Translations under genes and position numbers: made by a program | The notes under the pieces: model-generated | Told to the model about the DNA's origin: nothing | What the model saw: the letters and a program-made list of their open reading frames with translations, nothing else | The model's database searches: none | Shown: positions 1 to 5,940 of the stretch, piece by piece | Numbering within the stretch: position 1 is the first letter of the stretch | Layout: every line of letters starts with the position of its first letter | Assembly: GCA_002314805.1 (NCBI GenBank) | Contig: DCHJ01000068.1 | Location: 21,389 to 28,583, forward strand | DNA length: 7,195 bases | From: Lachnospiraceae bacterium UBA1755 | GTDB taxonomy: Bacteria > Bacillota > Clostridia > Lachnospirales > Lachnospiraceae | Reading direction: 5' to 3'

Positions 1-242
1 ACGAACCGACGTCGGCGCTCGACCCTGAAATGGTAGGCGAGGTTCTGGACGTAATGAAGGAGCTTGCCGAAAGCCGGATGACGATGCTTGTCGTAACCCA
101 CGAAATGGGCTTTGCAAGGGAAGTGTCCGACCGGGTTATGTTTCTCTCTGACGGAATTATCGCCGAAGAAGGCAGTCCCTCGGAAATTTTCAACAATCCG
201 AAATCGGAAAGACTGCAGACTTTTCTGTCAAAAGTGCTATAA
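1..242 (+). CDS. Polar amino-acid ABC transporter ATP-binding protein, C-terminal fragment (GlnQ/HisP type)
   Basis: This is the last 79 residues of a gene whose start lies outside the window. The frame opens with EPTSALDPE; the preceding partial codon (..ac) fits the Asp of the usual DEPTSALDPE Walker B/D-loop signature. The H-loop follows as VVTHEMGFAREVSDRV, with the switch histidine in THEM, and then the usual ending FLSDGIIAEEGSPSEIFNNP. The THEMGFA form and the short ending with no extra regulatory domain are typical of cytoplasmic ATPases that energise uptake of polar amino acids (glutamine, histidine, arginine and related substrates). The substrate cannot be read from this part. The missing N-terminal part should hold Walker A and the LSGGQ signature. 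The gene ends 35 bases before the ornithine carbamoyltransferase gene on the same strand, so the two may be co-transcribed, which would suit a basic amino-acid substrate. Family assignment is firm and substrate is inference. Confidence 0.93.
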   Translation, partial: EPTSALDPEMVGEVLDVMKELAESRMTMLVVTHEMGFAREVSDRVMFLSDGIIAEEGSPSEIFNNPKSERLQTFLSKVL

Positions 243-243
243 T
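235..243 (+). promoter_or_regulatory. Possible extended -10 promoter for the carbamoyltransferase gene
   Basis: TGCTATAAT overlaps the stop codon of the ATPase gene. It is an exact TATAAT preceded by the TGn extension, and would start transcription near base 250, about 28 bases before the argF-like start codon. No good -35 hexamer lies 16-18 bases upstream; the best matches are about three of six. An AT-rich gene junction can produce this by chance, and read-through from the transporter gene is equally possible. Confidence 0.35.
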
Positions 244-277
244 ATAGTCAGAATAAAACAGGGAAAAGGAAACGAAA

Positions 278-1273
278 ATGAAATCTCTTTATAAAAACGA
301 CTTTCTCACTCTTCTCGATTTCGAACCGGAGCAGATTGAGTATCTTATAAATCTGGCAGCCGAACTCAAGGCGCAGAAAAAAGCCGGAATTCCGCACAGA
401 CATCTTGAAGGCAAGAACGTTGCCCTCATATTTGAGAAAACCTCGACGCGCACACGCTGCAGCTTTGAGGTTGCCGCACACGACCTCGGTATGCAGTGCA
501 CCTATCTCGAACCGAGCGGGTCGCAGATCGGCAAAAAAGAAAGCATTGCGGATACGGCCCGCGTGCTGACGCGTATGTTCGACGGAATCGAATACCGCGG
601 ATACGGACAGGAAATCGTCGAAAAGCTTGCAGAGTATTCGACGGTTCCCGTATGGAACGGACTTACAAACGAATATCATCCGACTCAGATTCTTGCGGAT
701 TTTCTCACTCTGAAGGAAAAATTCGGGAAACTGAAGGGCCTTACCCTCGTATATATGGGTGATGCAAGATACAATATGGGAAATTCCCTGATGATCGGCT
801 GCGCAAAGCTCGGAATGAACTTCGTTGCCTGCTCACCGAAGGAGTATTTCCCGAATGCCGAACTCGTTGACAAGTGCAGTGATATTGCCGCAAAGACCGG
901 GGCGACGCTGAAGTTTACCGAAAACACCGATGACGTCAAAGGAGCCGACTGCATCTACACGGATATCTGGGTTTCAATGGGCGAAGATCCCTCGGTATGG
1001 AAAAAGAGAATCGACGACCTCTCGCCGTATCAGGTGAACCGTAAGCTTATGGAAAAAGCGGGGGGACAGGCCGTATTTATGCACTGCCTGCCTTCATATC
1101 ACGATATGAATACTTCCATCGGATGGGAAATCGGGGAAAAGTTCGGCAGAACCTCAATGGAAGTTACAGACGAGGTTTTTGAAAGCTCTCAGTCAATCGT
1201 TTTCGACGAGGCCGAAAACAGAATGCACACGATAAAGGCAGTCATGCTTGCCACTTTGTGCGAAAAGTTCTGA
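278..1273 (+). CDS. argF: Ornithine carbamoyltransferase
   Basis: This cytoplasmic enzyme transfers the carbamoyl group of carbamoyl phosphate to L-ornithine, giving citrulline and phosphate. It has 331 residues, the normal family length. The carbamoyl-phosphate site is FEKTSTRTRC at residues 52-61, with the STRTR loop at 56-60. SQIGKKES at 82-89 supplies the neighbouring loop. HPTQ is at 134-137. The ornithine site DIWVSMG at 229-235 carries the SMG loop that separates ornithine enzymes from aspartate and putrescine carbamoyltransferases. HCLP at 269-272 holds the catalytic cysteine. No key residue is missing. The ATG at 278 has a purine-rich ribosome site (AAAGGA, 265-270) seven bases upstream. 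The long stretch resembling E. coli ArgF does not decide between the biosynthetic role and the catabolic arginine deiminase role (arcB). No arginine deiminase or carbamate kinase gene is visible, so argF is the working name. The gene follows a polar amino-acid transporter ATPase and ends at a strong terminator. Confidence 0.96.
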   Translation: MKSLYKNDFLTLLDFEPEQIEYLINLAAELKAQKKAGIPHRHLEGKNVALIFEKTSTRTRCSFEVAAHDLGMQCTYLEPSGSQIGKKESIADTARVLTRMFDGIEYRGYGQEIVEKLAEYSTVPVWNGLTNEYHPTQILADFLTLKEKFGKLKGLTLVYMGDARYNMGNSLMIGCAKLGMNFVACSPKEYFPNAELVDKCSDIAAKTGATLKFTENTDDVKGADCIYTDIWVSMGEDPSVWKKRIDDLSPYQVNRKLMEKAGGQAVFMHCLPSYHDMNTSIGWEIGEKFGRTSMEVTDEVFESSQSIVFDEAENRMHTIKAVMLATLCEKF

Positions 1274-1300
1274 AAACAGCCCATATCAATATAAAAAGGC

Positions 1301-1341
1301 AAAATAAAAAATGCGGTGAAATTCACCGCATTTTTTATTTT
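1301..1341. terminator. Bidirectional intrinsic terminator between convergent genes
   Basis: This is a perfect inverted repeat of 20 bp per arm around a single central A at 1321. The left arm is 1301-1320 (AAAATAAAAAATGCGGTGAA) and the right arm is 1322-1341. The GC-rich core ATGCGGTGA/TCACCGCAT is flanked by A-runs on the left and T-runs on the right, so a T-tract follows the hairpin on either strand. It lies 27 bases past the argF-like stop codon and 8 bases past the stop of the convergent lipoprotein gene. It should therefore end both transcripts. Confidence 0.93.
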
Positions 1342-1349
1342 GAAAAATC

Positions 1350-2834
1350 TTATTCGTCAAAACCGTCGACGGCCTTGAGAACGTTCTTGATGTTCTTGTT
1401 CCAGGACTTTTCCTGAGATTTGTAGTAAGAAGACCAGCTGTTACCGGCTGTTGCTACCTGACGGAATGCACCGAAGCAGTTGATCTGGTCACCCATCGTA
1501 CGTCCGATATCGAAGCTCAGAGTGTCGTGAAGAAGCGTGAACATATCCGCGTTGTCCTGGCTGTTGAGGAATCTGTACTTGAAGGATACTTCGTAAACGG
1601 CAGGTGTGATCGTTCTGTAGCCTTCTGAACCGAGGCATTCGAGAACGGCACCGGACATTGATCTGTCAGCAGCGTTTGTGGGGATGGAGTACATCGTTAC
1701 CCAGTAACCGCAGATTGTTGCGTAGTTTTCCTGGTTTTCATCATACATAGGGTAAGGAAGAATACCGAACTTGAATGTGATGTCCTGCAGGTAGTTCTGA
1801 ACATCGGAAATGGCTCCGAAGTGGAAGAGGACGCTGCCTGAGGTAAAGCCGTTGGCTGCATTAATGCCAATCATTCCGACGTCTTCCTTTGAGTTGAAAT
1901 TGCACCAGAGGTCAAACCAGTCGGACATTCTTGTTGAAGTCAGGTCTTCGGAAAGAGCAATTCCGTCGGCAGTGTGGTCAACAAAGTTGAATCCGCCGGC
2001 ATAGAAAATGTTATCGTAAACGACGTTGTTGGGAACTGTGGTCGTGTAGCAGGTTGAACCGTCGGGATTGAGCCCGACAACGGTTCCGGTTCCCATTGTC
2101 ATAAACTTCTCGGCTGTCCATTGCTTGTTCTTTACGAGCGTATAAACGTCTTCGAGCTGAAGGTCGTTTGCAAGGTCAAGGTTAATCATCAGGCAGACCA
2201 TGTTGCGGATAAGTGTGCAGCTGATATCTCCGGCAGCGGCATATACCTTGCCGTTGATTGTTCCGGAATCTGTAATATCAGCAGGCCACCAGGGCTTTGA
2301 AAGGTCAAGATTTTCAATGTTGACGAGGTTGCAGTACAGACCTCTTACGGTACCGATGGCAGAAGCAGGAGTATACTGGCCGATAAGGTCAAAAGAATCG
2401 CTACCACCGGCGGAAACGTTGGCATAAACGGCATCGATGAAGCTGTTTCTGTGATCCCAGTCACCGTTCTGCTCGGAAATAACGAACTTTACGCCCATTC
2501 TCTGCTCAACCATAAGCTGACGGGAGTAAATCGAGTCCTTAATGATGTCGCCTGTCGTTTCATCACTGTCGGACCATTCCCATATTGTCTGATTTTCCCA
2601 GGTGAAGATTTTGAAATCCTTATTGTTGTAATTCAGCGTTTCGGGAAGATCATCCTTAAGATAACCGTTTTCGTCCTTTGTGGGATCCTGTGTGGTAACG
2701 TCCGCAATAACCTCAGTTGTTGCGGCAGCCGGTGCTTCAGTATCTCCCGGCTTGTCTGTATTTCCGCAGGAAACGGCAGCGAGAAGAAGAGTTGTAAGAA
2801 CCAAAATTGATGATATGAGTTTTCTTGCTTTCAT
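1350..2834 (-). CDS. Orphan extracellular solute-binding lipoprotein (ABC sugar-binding type)
   Basis: This is a 494-residue exported lipoprotein. Residues 1-22 form a signal peptide (MKARK basic start, hydrophobic 6-21), and AVSC places the lipidated cysteine at 23. A Thr/Ala/Glu/Asp-rich linker covers about 24-60. The mature domain starts at LNYNNKDFKIFTWE (67-80) and has features of a solute-binding group common in gut Clostridia: FDLIGQY at 148-154, PWWPADI at 181-187, NGKVYAAAGDIS at 194-205, FGILPYPMYDENQENYATI at 356-374, and a C-terminal stretch GAVLECLGSEGYRTITPAVYE at 395-415. Such proteins resemble family 1 sugar-binding components of ABC importers and would present a ligand to a membrane permease. 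No permease or ATPase gene adjoins it, so the partner and ligand are unknown. The ATG is preceded by AAAGGAGA (complement of 2841-2848) at good spacing. It has its own strong promoter and a downstream terminator and is probably monocistronic. The family call rests on recalled sequence patterns and was not checked by search. Confidence 0.85.
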   Translation of the reverse strand: MKARKLISSILVLTTLLLAAVSCGNTDKPGDTEAPAAATTEVIADVTTQDPTKDENGYLKDDLPETLNYNNKDFKIFTWENQTIWEWSDSDETTGDIIKDSIYSRQLMVEQRMGVKFVISEQNGDWDHRNSFIDAVYANVSAGGSDSFDLIGQYTPASAIGTVRGLYCNLVNIENLDLSKPWWPADITDSGTINGKVYAAAGDISCTLIRNMVCLMINLDLANDLQLEDVYTLVKNKQWTAEKFMTMGTGTVVGLNPDGSTCYTTTVPNNVVYDNIFYAGGFNFVDHTADGIALSEDLTSTRMSDWFDLWCNFNSKEDVGMIGINAANGFTSGSVLFHFGAISDVQNYLQDITFKFGILPYPMYDENQENYATICGYWVTMYSIPTNAADRSMSGAVLECLGSEGYRTITPAVYEVSFKYRFLNSQDNADMFTLLHDTLSFDIGRTMGDQINCFGAFRQVATAGNSWSSYYKSQEKSWNKNIKNVLKAVDGFDE

Positions 2835-2863
2835 TTGTGTTCTCCTTTATTTTATTTGATGTT

Positions 2864-2892
2864 ATTATATAATTTTATCGTAGGGTTGTCAA
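2864..2892 (-). promoter_or_regulatory. Consensus sigma-A promoter of the solute-binding lipoprotein gene
   Basis: On the minus strand TTGACA (2887-2892) and TATAAT (2864-2869) are exact consensus hexamers separated by the optimal 17 bases. Transcription would start near 2857, giving a leader of roughly 22 bases that contains the ribosome site at 2841-2848. No operator-like repeat is obvious around it, so high basal expression is expected. Confidence 0.9.
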
Positions 2893-2950
2893 GTTTTTCT
2901 TGCTGAAATCACTGTGAAGTGTGCAAGGACGTCAGGACATATTATACTTT

Positions 2951-2988
2951 TAAACGAAAAGAAAAGGGAGCAGCACTGCCCCCCTTTC
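2951..2988 (-). terminator. Intrinsic terminator of the beta-helix lipoprotein gene
   Basis: Read on the minus strand, AAAGGG (2982-2987) pairs with CCCTTT (2963-2968). A small internal loop separates this from an inner stem GCA/TGC (2977-2979 with 2970-2972) closed by a four-base loop. A T-rich run, TTTTCTTTTCG, follows down to about 2955. It begins 18 bases after the stop codon at 3007 and separates this gene from the next minus-strand gene, which has its own promoter. Confidence 0.75.
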
Positions 2989-3006
2989 AAAAGGTTTTGT
3001 GAATAT

Positions 3007-5175
3007 TTATCTTCTTCCGGGAGTCTTACCGCCGGAACCGCCTCCGCCGAAACCGCCGCCTCCGCCCATGCCGCCGGTAACTGTCGTGCCGTTCTGGGTT
3101 GTGGTTGAGGACTGAGTCCAGGACGTGAAGCTTGAACCGCTCTTCGTGAGCGTATAGCTTGAACCGGTTGTCAGTTTGTCAGAACAGATCCAGCCGTTTG
3201 AATAGCCGGTCTTGAGCGAGAAGGTTATGAGCTCCTCATTGTTACCGCTGAGAACGTAATCGCCGGCTGCAAAAGACTTGCCGTTCATCGTTACGGTGCA
3301 GATCTTTGAGTTTGAAGGAAGTTCGCATATACCGCCGAGGGCCACTATCGTGCCTCCGGTAACCGTTATGCTTCCGTCAACGTCGACTGAACCCGCAACC
3401 GAGCCCTGTGAGGCTCCGCCCTTGACAATTGTAAAGCCGCCGGAAATTGCAATGCTGCCGTTTGAATCCATTCCGTCTGTGTCGCCGCTCTTGGTCGTTA
3501 CGTCAAGATATCCGCCCGAAATTGAAATCAGCGGGGTTTTGCTTCTGTCATTGCCGGTGCAGGCGTTGACGCCGTCGTCTGTTGCGTAAATATAGGTGGT
3601 TCCGCTCTTGAAATTGATGAATACTCCTTCAATTCCTTCGTATGACGTGACGATATTGGTCGTTCCGCCGTCCATATTGACGGTGCTGTCGGCGTGAATT
3701 CCGTCGTCGCCCGAGGTCAGAGTCAGGTTCCCGCCCGTGATATTGACGGTTCCTTCGGCTGCAGCTCCGCTTTCAAGCGCGGTTTCATTGTTCGCGTGAA
3801 TCGCATCGTCGGTTGCCTGAATGACGAGGGTTCCGCCTGAAATATTGATTGCGTTTGCCGCCTTTATTCCTTTGCATGAGTACGAAGTTCCGCTCTTTCC
3901 GGAGGATGAAGAGGACGTTGTCATCGAAACCCAGTCGCCGTCAATTTTCGAGGAGCCCACGGATGAAATGAGCCACGCGTTCATCGAGGTGTTGACCGAG
4001 CCGTTGTCGCTGCAGGCGTCATAGGTTTCGGTGCTGTTGCTCTGGCTGCCCTTGAATCTGAAGAAGCAGATGTTCGAATATCCGGAAGGAGCCGTCAGCT
4101 TGAGTCCGTAATACTGAGTTCTGCCCGAAGAAACCATTGTGTAATAGCTCGCTTCGGCCCAGACTCCCGCCGCCGTGTCATCGTTGTAATAATAAGCCGC
4201 ATAGCGGTAGCTTGTCGAATAGCTTGCCTTCGGGACTATGATATAGAATTCTTTTCCTCCGGAAACCGCAACGGAACCTGAGTAATCCGAATATTTGTCG
4301 GTCATAATCGAGACGCTTGCATCCCCTGAAATGTCCGCATTGTAAGCCGCGTCAATTCCGTCGCAGGCACTGTAGATATTGACGGTTCCGCCGGTGATGC
4401 TGACGGTTCCGCGCTGATTTCCCTTGTCCGAGACGTCGCTGTCGTCCGTTTTGATGCCGTCGCCGCCTGACGAGATGAGAATCAGATTGCCGGACTCGAT
4501 TTCAACCGAATCCTTGCCCTTGAGAGCATTGTTGTAGGCTGTGACTTTCAGGGTCGTGTTTTTGACCTTGAGGTCCTTTGAGGTGTGAATCCCGTTGTTG
4601 TAACTTGCCGTTACGGAGAGGGAGCCCTTGCCGCTTATCTTCAGGTCGCACTTGGCGGAAATTGCCCCGTTGCCCTGCGTATCGTCGTCAGTCGAGGTGT
4701 CGGAGCGCGCTTTTCTGTTATCAATAATCTCGTTGTAGCTGCCCTCAACGGATTTCACCGTTGCATCTTCACAGTTCACGAAGAATATCGGGGAGTTATC
4801 GCCCACTGAAATCGAGCAGCCTTCAAGGTCGAGCTCGACCTCTCCGTCCCCCTCAACGTTGACCTCAATCCGTCCGTTTTCAAGCTTGCCCCTGAGAATG
4901 TAAACTCCGGCTTTGGTAATATTGTAAACGTTTCCGTTGAGGCTGACTTCACCGTTGGCGTCCTCGGGCGTTATCGTGAAGTCCCCGCTGATTTCAACCT
5001 TGTTGTCGTCGGCATCGGCTGCCATGGTTACTTCGGCCGTCTCGGCTTCTCCCGCAGTCGTCGGCGTCGTATCGGTGCTCGGTGCCGGCTCCGTAATATC
5101 CGTTTCCGTATTTTTTGAGCAGGAGCTCAACAATATAAGTAAAGCGAGCCCCAATGCAGTAAGTGTTTTTTTCAT
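3007..5175 (-). CDS. Cthe_2159-like beta-helix carbohydrate-binding lipoprotein with an inserted module
   Basis: This is a 722-residue surface lipoprotein. The signal peptide spans 1-18 and the lipobox LSSC puts the lipid on Cys19. A Thr/Ser/Pro/Glu linker follows to about 57. From about 58 the chain repeats beta-helix coils. Strand motifs of the [IV][ST]GGt type occur at 259-267, 304-308, 444-452, 478-486, 500-508, 551-559, 576-584 and 604-611. Acidic turn motifs occur at 193-197 (NNGIH), 238-242, 271-275, 456-460 (DDAIH), 490-494 (DDGIH), 533-537 and 567-570. This pattern matches the Cthe_2159 carbohydrate-binding family (PF14262), a calcium-binding parallel beta-helix known to bind acidic sugars and cellulose. 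No catalytic residues can be assigned, so binding rather than cleavage is the likely role. Residues about 309-425 interrupt the coils with a different, Tyr-rich module, described separately. The C-terminus is Gly-rich (701-716) and ends in GRR. The start is fixed by the signal peptide and AAGGAG (complement of 5182-5187) six bases upstream. Confidence 0.88.
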   Translation of the reverse strand: MKKTLTALGLALLILLSSCSKNTETDITEPAPSTDTTPTTAGEAETAEVTMAADADDNKVEISGDFTITPEDANGEVSLNGNVYNITKAGVYILRGKLENGRIEVNVEGDGEVELDLEGCSISVGDNSPIFFVNCEDATVKSVEGSYNEIIDNRKARSDTSTDDDTQGNGAISAKCDLKISGKGSLSVTASYNNGIHTSKDLKVKNTTLKVTAYNNALKGKDSVEIESGNLILISSGGDGIKTDDSDVSDKGNQRGTVSITGGTVNIYSACDGIDAAYNADISGDASVSIMTDKYSDYSGSVAVSGGKEFYIIVPKASYSTSYRYAAYYYNDDTAAGVWAEASYYTMVSSGRTQYYGLKLTAPSGYSNICFFRFKGSQSNSTETYDACSDNGSVNTSMNAWLISSVGSSKIDGDWVSMTTSSSSSGKSGTSYSCKGIKAANAINISGGTLVIQATDDAIHANNETALESGAAAEGTVNITGGNLTLTSGDDGIHADSTVNMDGGTTNIVTSYEGIEGVFINFKSGTTYIYATDDGVNACTGNDRSKTPLISISGGYLDVTTKSGDTDGMDSNGSIAISGGFTIVKGGASQGSVAGSVDVDGSITVTGGTIVALGGICELPSNSKICTVTMNGKSFAAGDYVLSGNNEELITFSLKTGYSNGWICSDKLTTGSSYTLTKSGSSFTSWTQSSTTTQNGTTVTGGMGGGGGFGGGGSGGKTPGRR
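3010..3075 (-). repeat. Low-complexity Gly-rich tail coding stretch
   Basis: Repeated CCGCC/CCTCCGCC units encode the Gly-rich C-terminus (GGMGGGGGFGGGGSGG, residues 701-716), followed by KTPGRR. Similar flexible Gly-rich ends are common in this protein family. The tail contains no sortase signal or membrane segment. Confidence 0.8.
3901..4251 (-). other. Inserted Tyr/Trp-rich beta-sandwich-like module within the beta-helix protein
   Basis: These bases encode about residues 309-425 of the beta-helix lipoprotein. The stretch lacks the GG-turn repeats found on both sides. It starts EFYIIVPKASYS (309-320), continues RYAAYYYNDD and GVWAEASYYTM, then YYGLKLTAPSGYSNICFFRF (355-374) and NAWLI (399-403), and ends in a Ser linker (418-430). 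The order of aromatic strand, Trp strand, P-x-GY-x-N-I-x-F-x-R strand recalls small starch-binding-type or related beta-sandwich modules of secreted clostridial proteins. Immediately after it, the helix resumes with KGIKAANAINISGGT. The boundaries are approximate and the family is not certain. Confidence 0.55.
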
Positions 5176-5217
5176 TTTGTGCTCCTTATTTCATCCGTAT
5201 AATGTCTTTACAATATA

Positions 5218-5247
5218 ATGATACCACTTTTTTTAAAACGTGGTTAA
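5218..5247 (-). promoter_or_regulatory. Candidate promoter of the beta-helix lipoprotein gene
   Basis: On the minus strand TTAACC (5242-5247, four of six consensus bases) and TATCAT (5218-5223, five of six) are 18 bases apart. Transcription would start near 5210, about 35 bases before the ATG. The near-palindrome at 5223-5244 fills the spacer, which would be a natural position for a regulator. The match is moderate, and an alternative-sigma promoter cannot be excluded. Confidence 0.35.
5223..5244. promoter_or_regulatory. 22-bp near-palindrome, candidate operator
   Basis: The pattern is ACCAC-n-TTTT-tt-AAAA-n-GTGGT. Nine of eleven symmetric pairs match; the exceptions are the central T/T and the T/C pair next to each GTGG arm. 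It lies in the AT-rich intergenic region between the divergent beta-helix and sigma-factor genes. Symmetric GTGG arms around an A/T core look like a dimeric repressor or activator site. A hairpin is less likely because the loop would be AT-rich and no T-tract follows on either strand. Confidence 0.45.
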
Positions 5248-5295
5248 GACAGAACGGTGAAAACTGTTGAAATTTTCAGAAAAAATGATAAAATA

Positions 5296-5324
5296 TTGAA
5301 AAAGACAAAAATATATGTCATATT
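5296..5324 (+). promoter_or_regulatory. Candidate promoter of the sigma/anti-sigma operon
   Basis: TTGAAA (5296-5301, five of six) and CATATT (5319-5324, four of six) are 17 bases apart. TG at 5316-5317 gives an extended -10. Transcription would start near 5331, leaving a leader of about 52 bases with the AGGAG ribosome site at 5373-5377. Two exact TATAAT strings further upstream (5198-5203, 5214-5219) lack a convincing -35. Confidence 0.4.
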
Positions 5325-5382
5325 TCATGCGAACGTACGACTTAATAAGCGAACGGGAATAAACTTCCGGACAGGAGACAGA

Positions 5383-5940
5383 ATGAACGATCTCAGAATT
5401 ATTGAATTACTCAATACGCGTTCCGAAATCGCCCTTGTTGAACTTGACAGACAATATTCAAAGCTGTATTGCAGCATAATCAGAAATACTCTCGGGAATG
5501 AAGCGGACGTTGACGAATGTGCCAATGACGTTCTGCTGGCTGTATGGAACAGCATTCCTCCGAACTGCCCCGACAGTCTCGTTGCCTACGTCTGCAAAAT
5601 AGCAAAGCGAATCGGAATTGACCGCTACAGAATGAAGAGCAGTCAGAAACGCAGTACGGAATATACCGTAATGCTGTCGGAACTTGAAGGCTGCCTTCCC
5701 GGGGAAGAGCTGACGGTATACGAAAACGACAGCGAAGAGATTAAAGCCGTGCTTGAGCGGTTTATTGAAAATCTTGACCCCGAAACCGAAATACTGTTCG
5801 TTCACAGATATATTATGTGTGAATCGGTTGCGCAGCTTGCAGCTAAGTATAAGCTTGATGAAAATTATATTTCGGTAAAATTGTACCGTGCACGCGGAAA
5901 ACTGAAAAAAGAACTGGAAAAGGAGGGCATTGTCTTATGA
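5383..5940 (+). CDS. Sigma-70 family (ECF-type) RNA polymerase sigma factor
   Basis: This 185-residue protein would direct RNA polymerase to a dedicated promoter set. Region 2 spans about residues 14-84, with YCSIIRNTLGNEADVDECANDV-type spacing (29-50) followed by LLAVWNSIPP and the basic helix YVCKIAKRIGIDRYR (69-83). A short acidic linker covers about 100-120. Region 4 spans about 128-178, with a helix-turn-helix SVAQLAAKYKLDENYISVKL at 148-167 and the basic end YRARGKLKKEL. The length and the absence of regions 1.1 and 3 indicate a group IV (ECF) or SigI/SigM-like factor; the subgroup cannot be fixed. The frame stays open upstream to a GTG at 5257, but ATG 5383 is preferred because AGGAG (5373-5377) lies five bases before it and the sigma domain begins just after. 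Its stop overlaps the next gene by four bases (ATGA), so the pair is translationally coupled, as in sigma/anti-sigma operons. Confidence 0.88.
   Translation: MNDLRIIELLNTRSEIALVELDRQYSKLYCSIIRNTLGNEADVDECANDVLLAVWNSIPPNCPDSLVAYVCKIAKRIGIDRYRMKSSQKRSTEYTVMLSELEGCLPGEELTVYENDSEEIKAVLERFIENLDPETEILFVHRYIMCESVAQLAAKYKLDENYISVKLYRARGKLKKELEKEGIVL

Noticed and set aside
248..679. Open frame of 143 codons on the minus strand, opposite the carbamoyltransferase gene
   Set aside because: It lies wholly opposite a confidently identified enzyme, shows no recognisable domain, and has no ribosome site; it is a by-product of codon bias.
3278..4600. Recurring short DNA motifs (ATATTGACGGTTCCGCC-like) that could suggest a CRISPR or intergenic repeat array
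   Set aside because: They are in frame and encode the repeated ISGGT/TGGTVNI beta-helix coils. Spacing is irregular and the copies diverge, so they are protein repeats.
4937..5218. Plus-strand open frame of 93 codons covering the lipoprotein N-terminus and intergenic region
   Set aside because: It is antisense to the signal peptide and linker of the beta-helix gene. Its Ser/Val/Ala runs mirror the repetitive linker codons.
5198..5219. Two exact TATAAT strings on the plus strand (5198-5203 and 5214-5219)
   Set aside because: Neither has a -35 hexamer better than three of six at 16-18 bases nor a TGn extension. The region is AT-rich, so chance matches are expected; the site at 5296-5324 is better supported.
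5458..5805. Minus-strand open frame of 115 codons inside the sigma gene
   Set aside because: It is fully antisense to conserved sigma regions 2 and 4 and has no supporting start signal.
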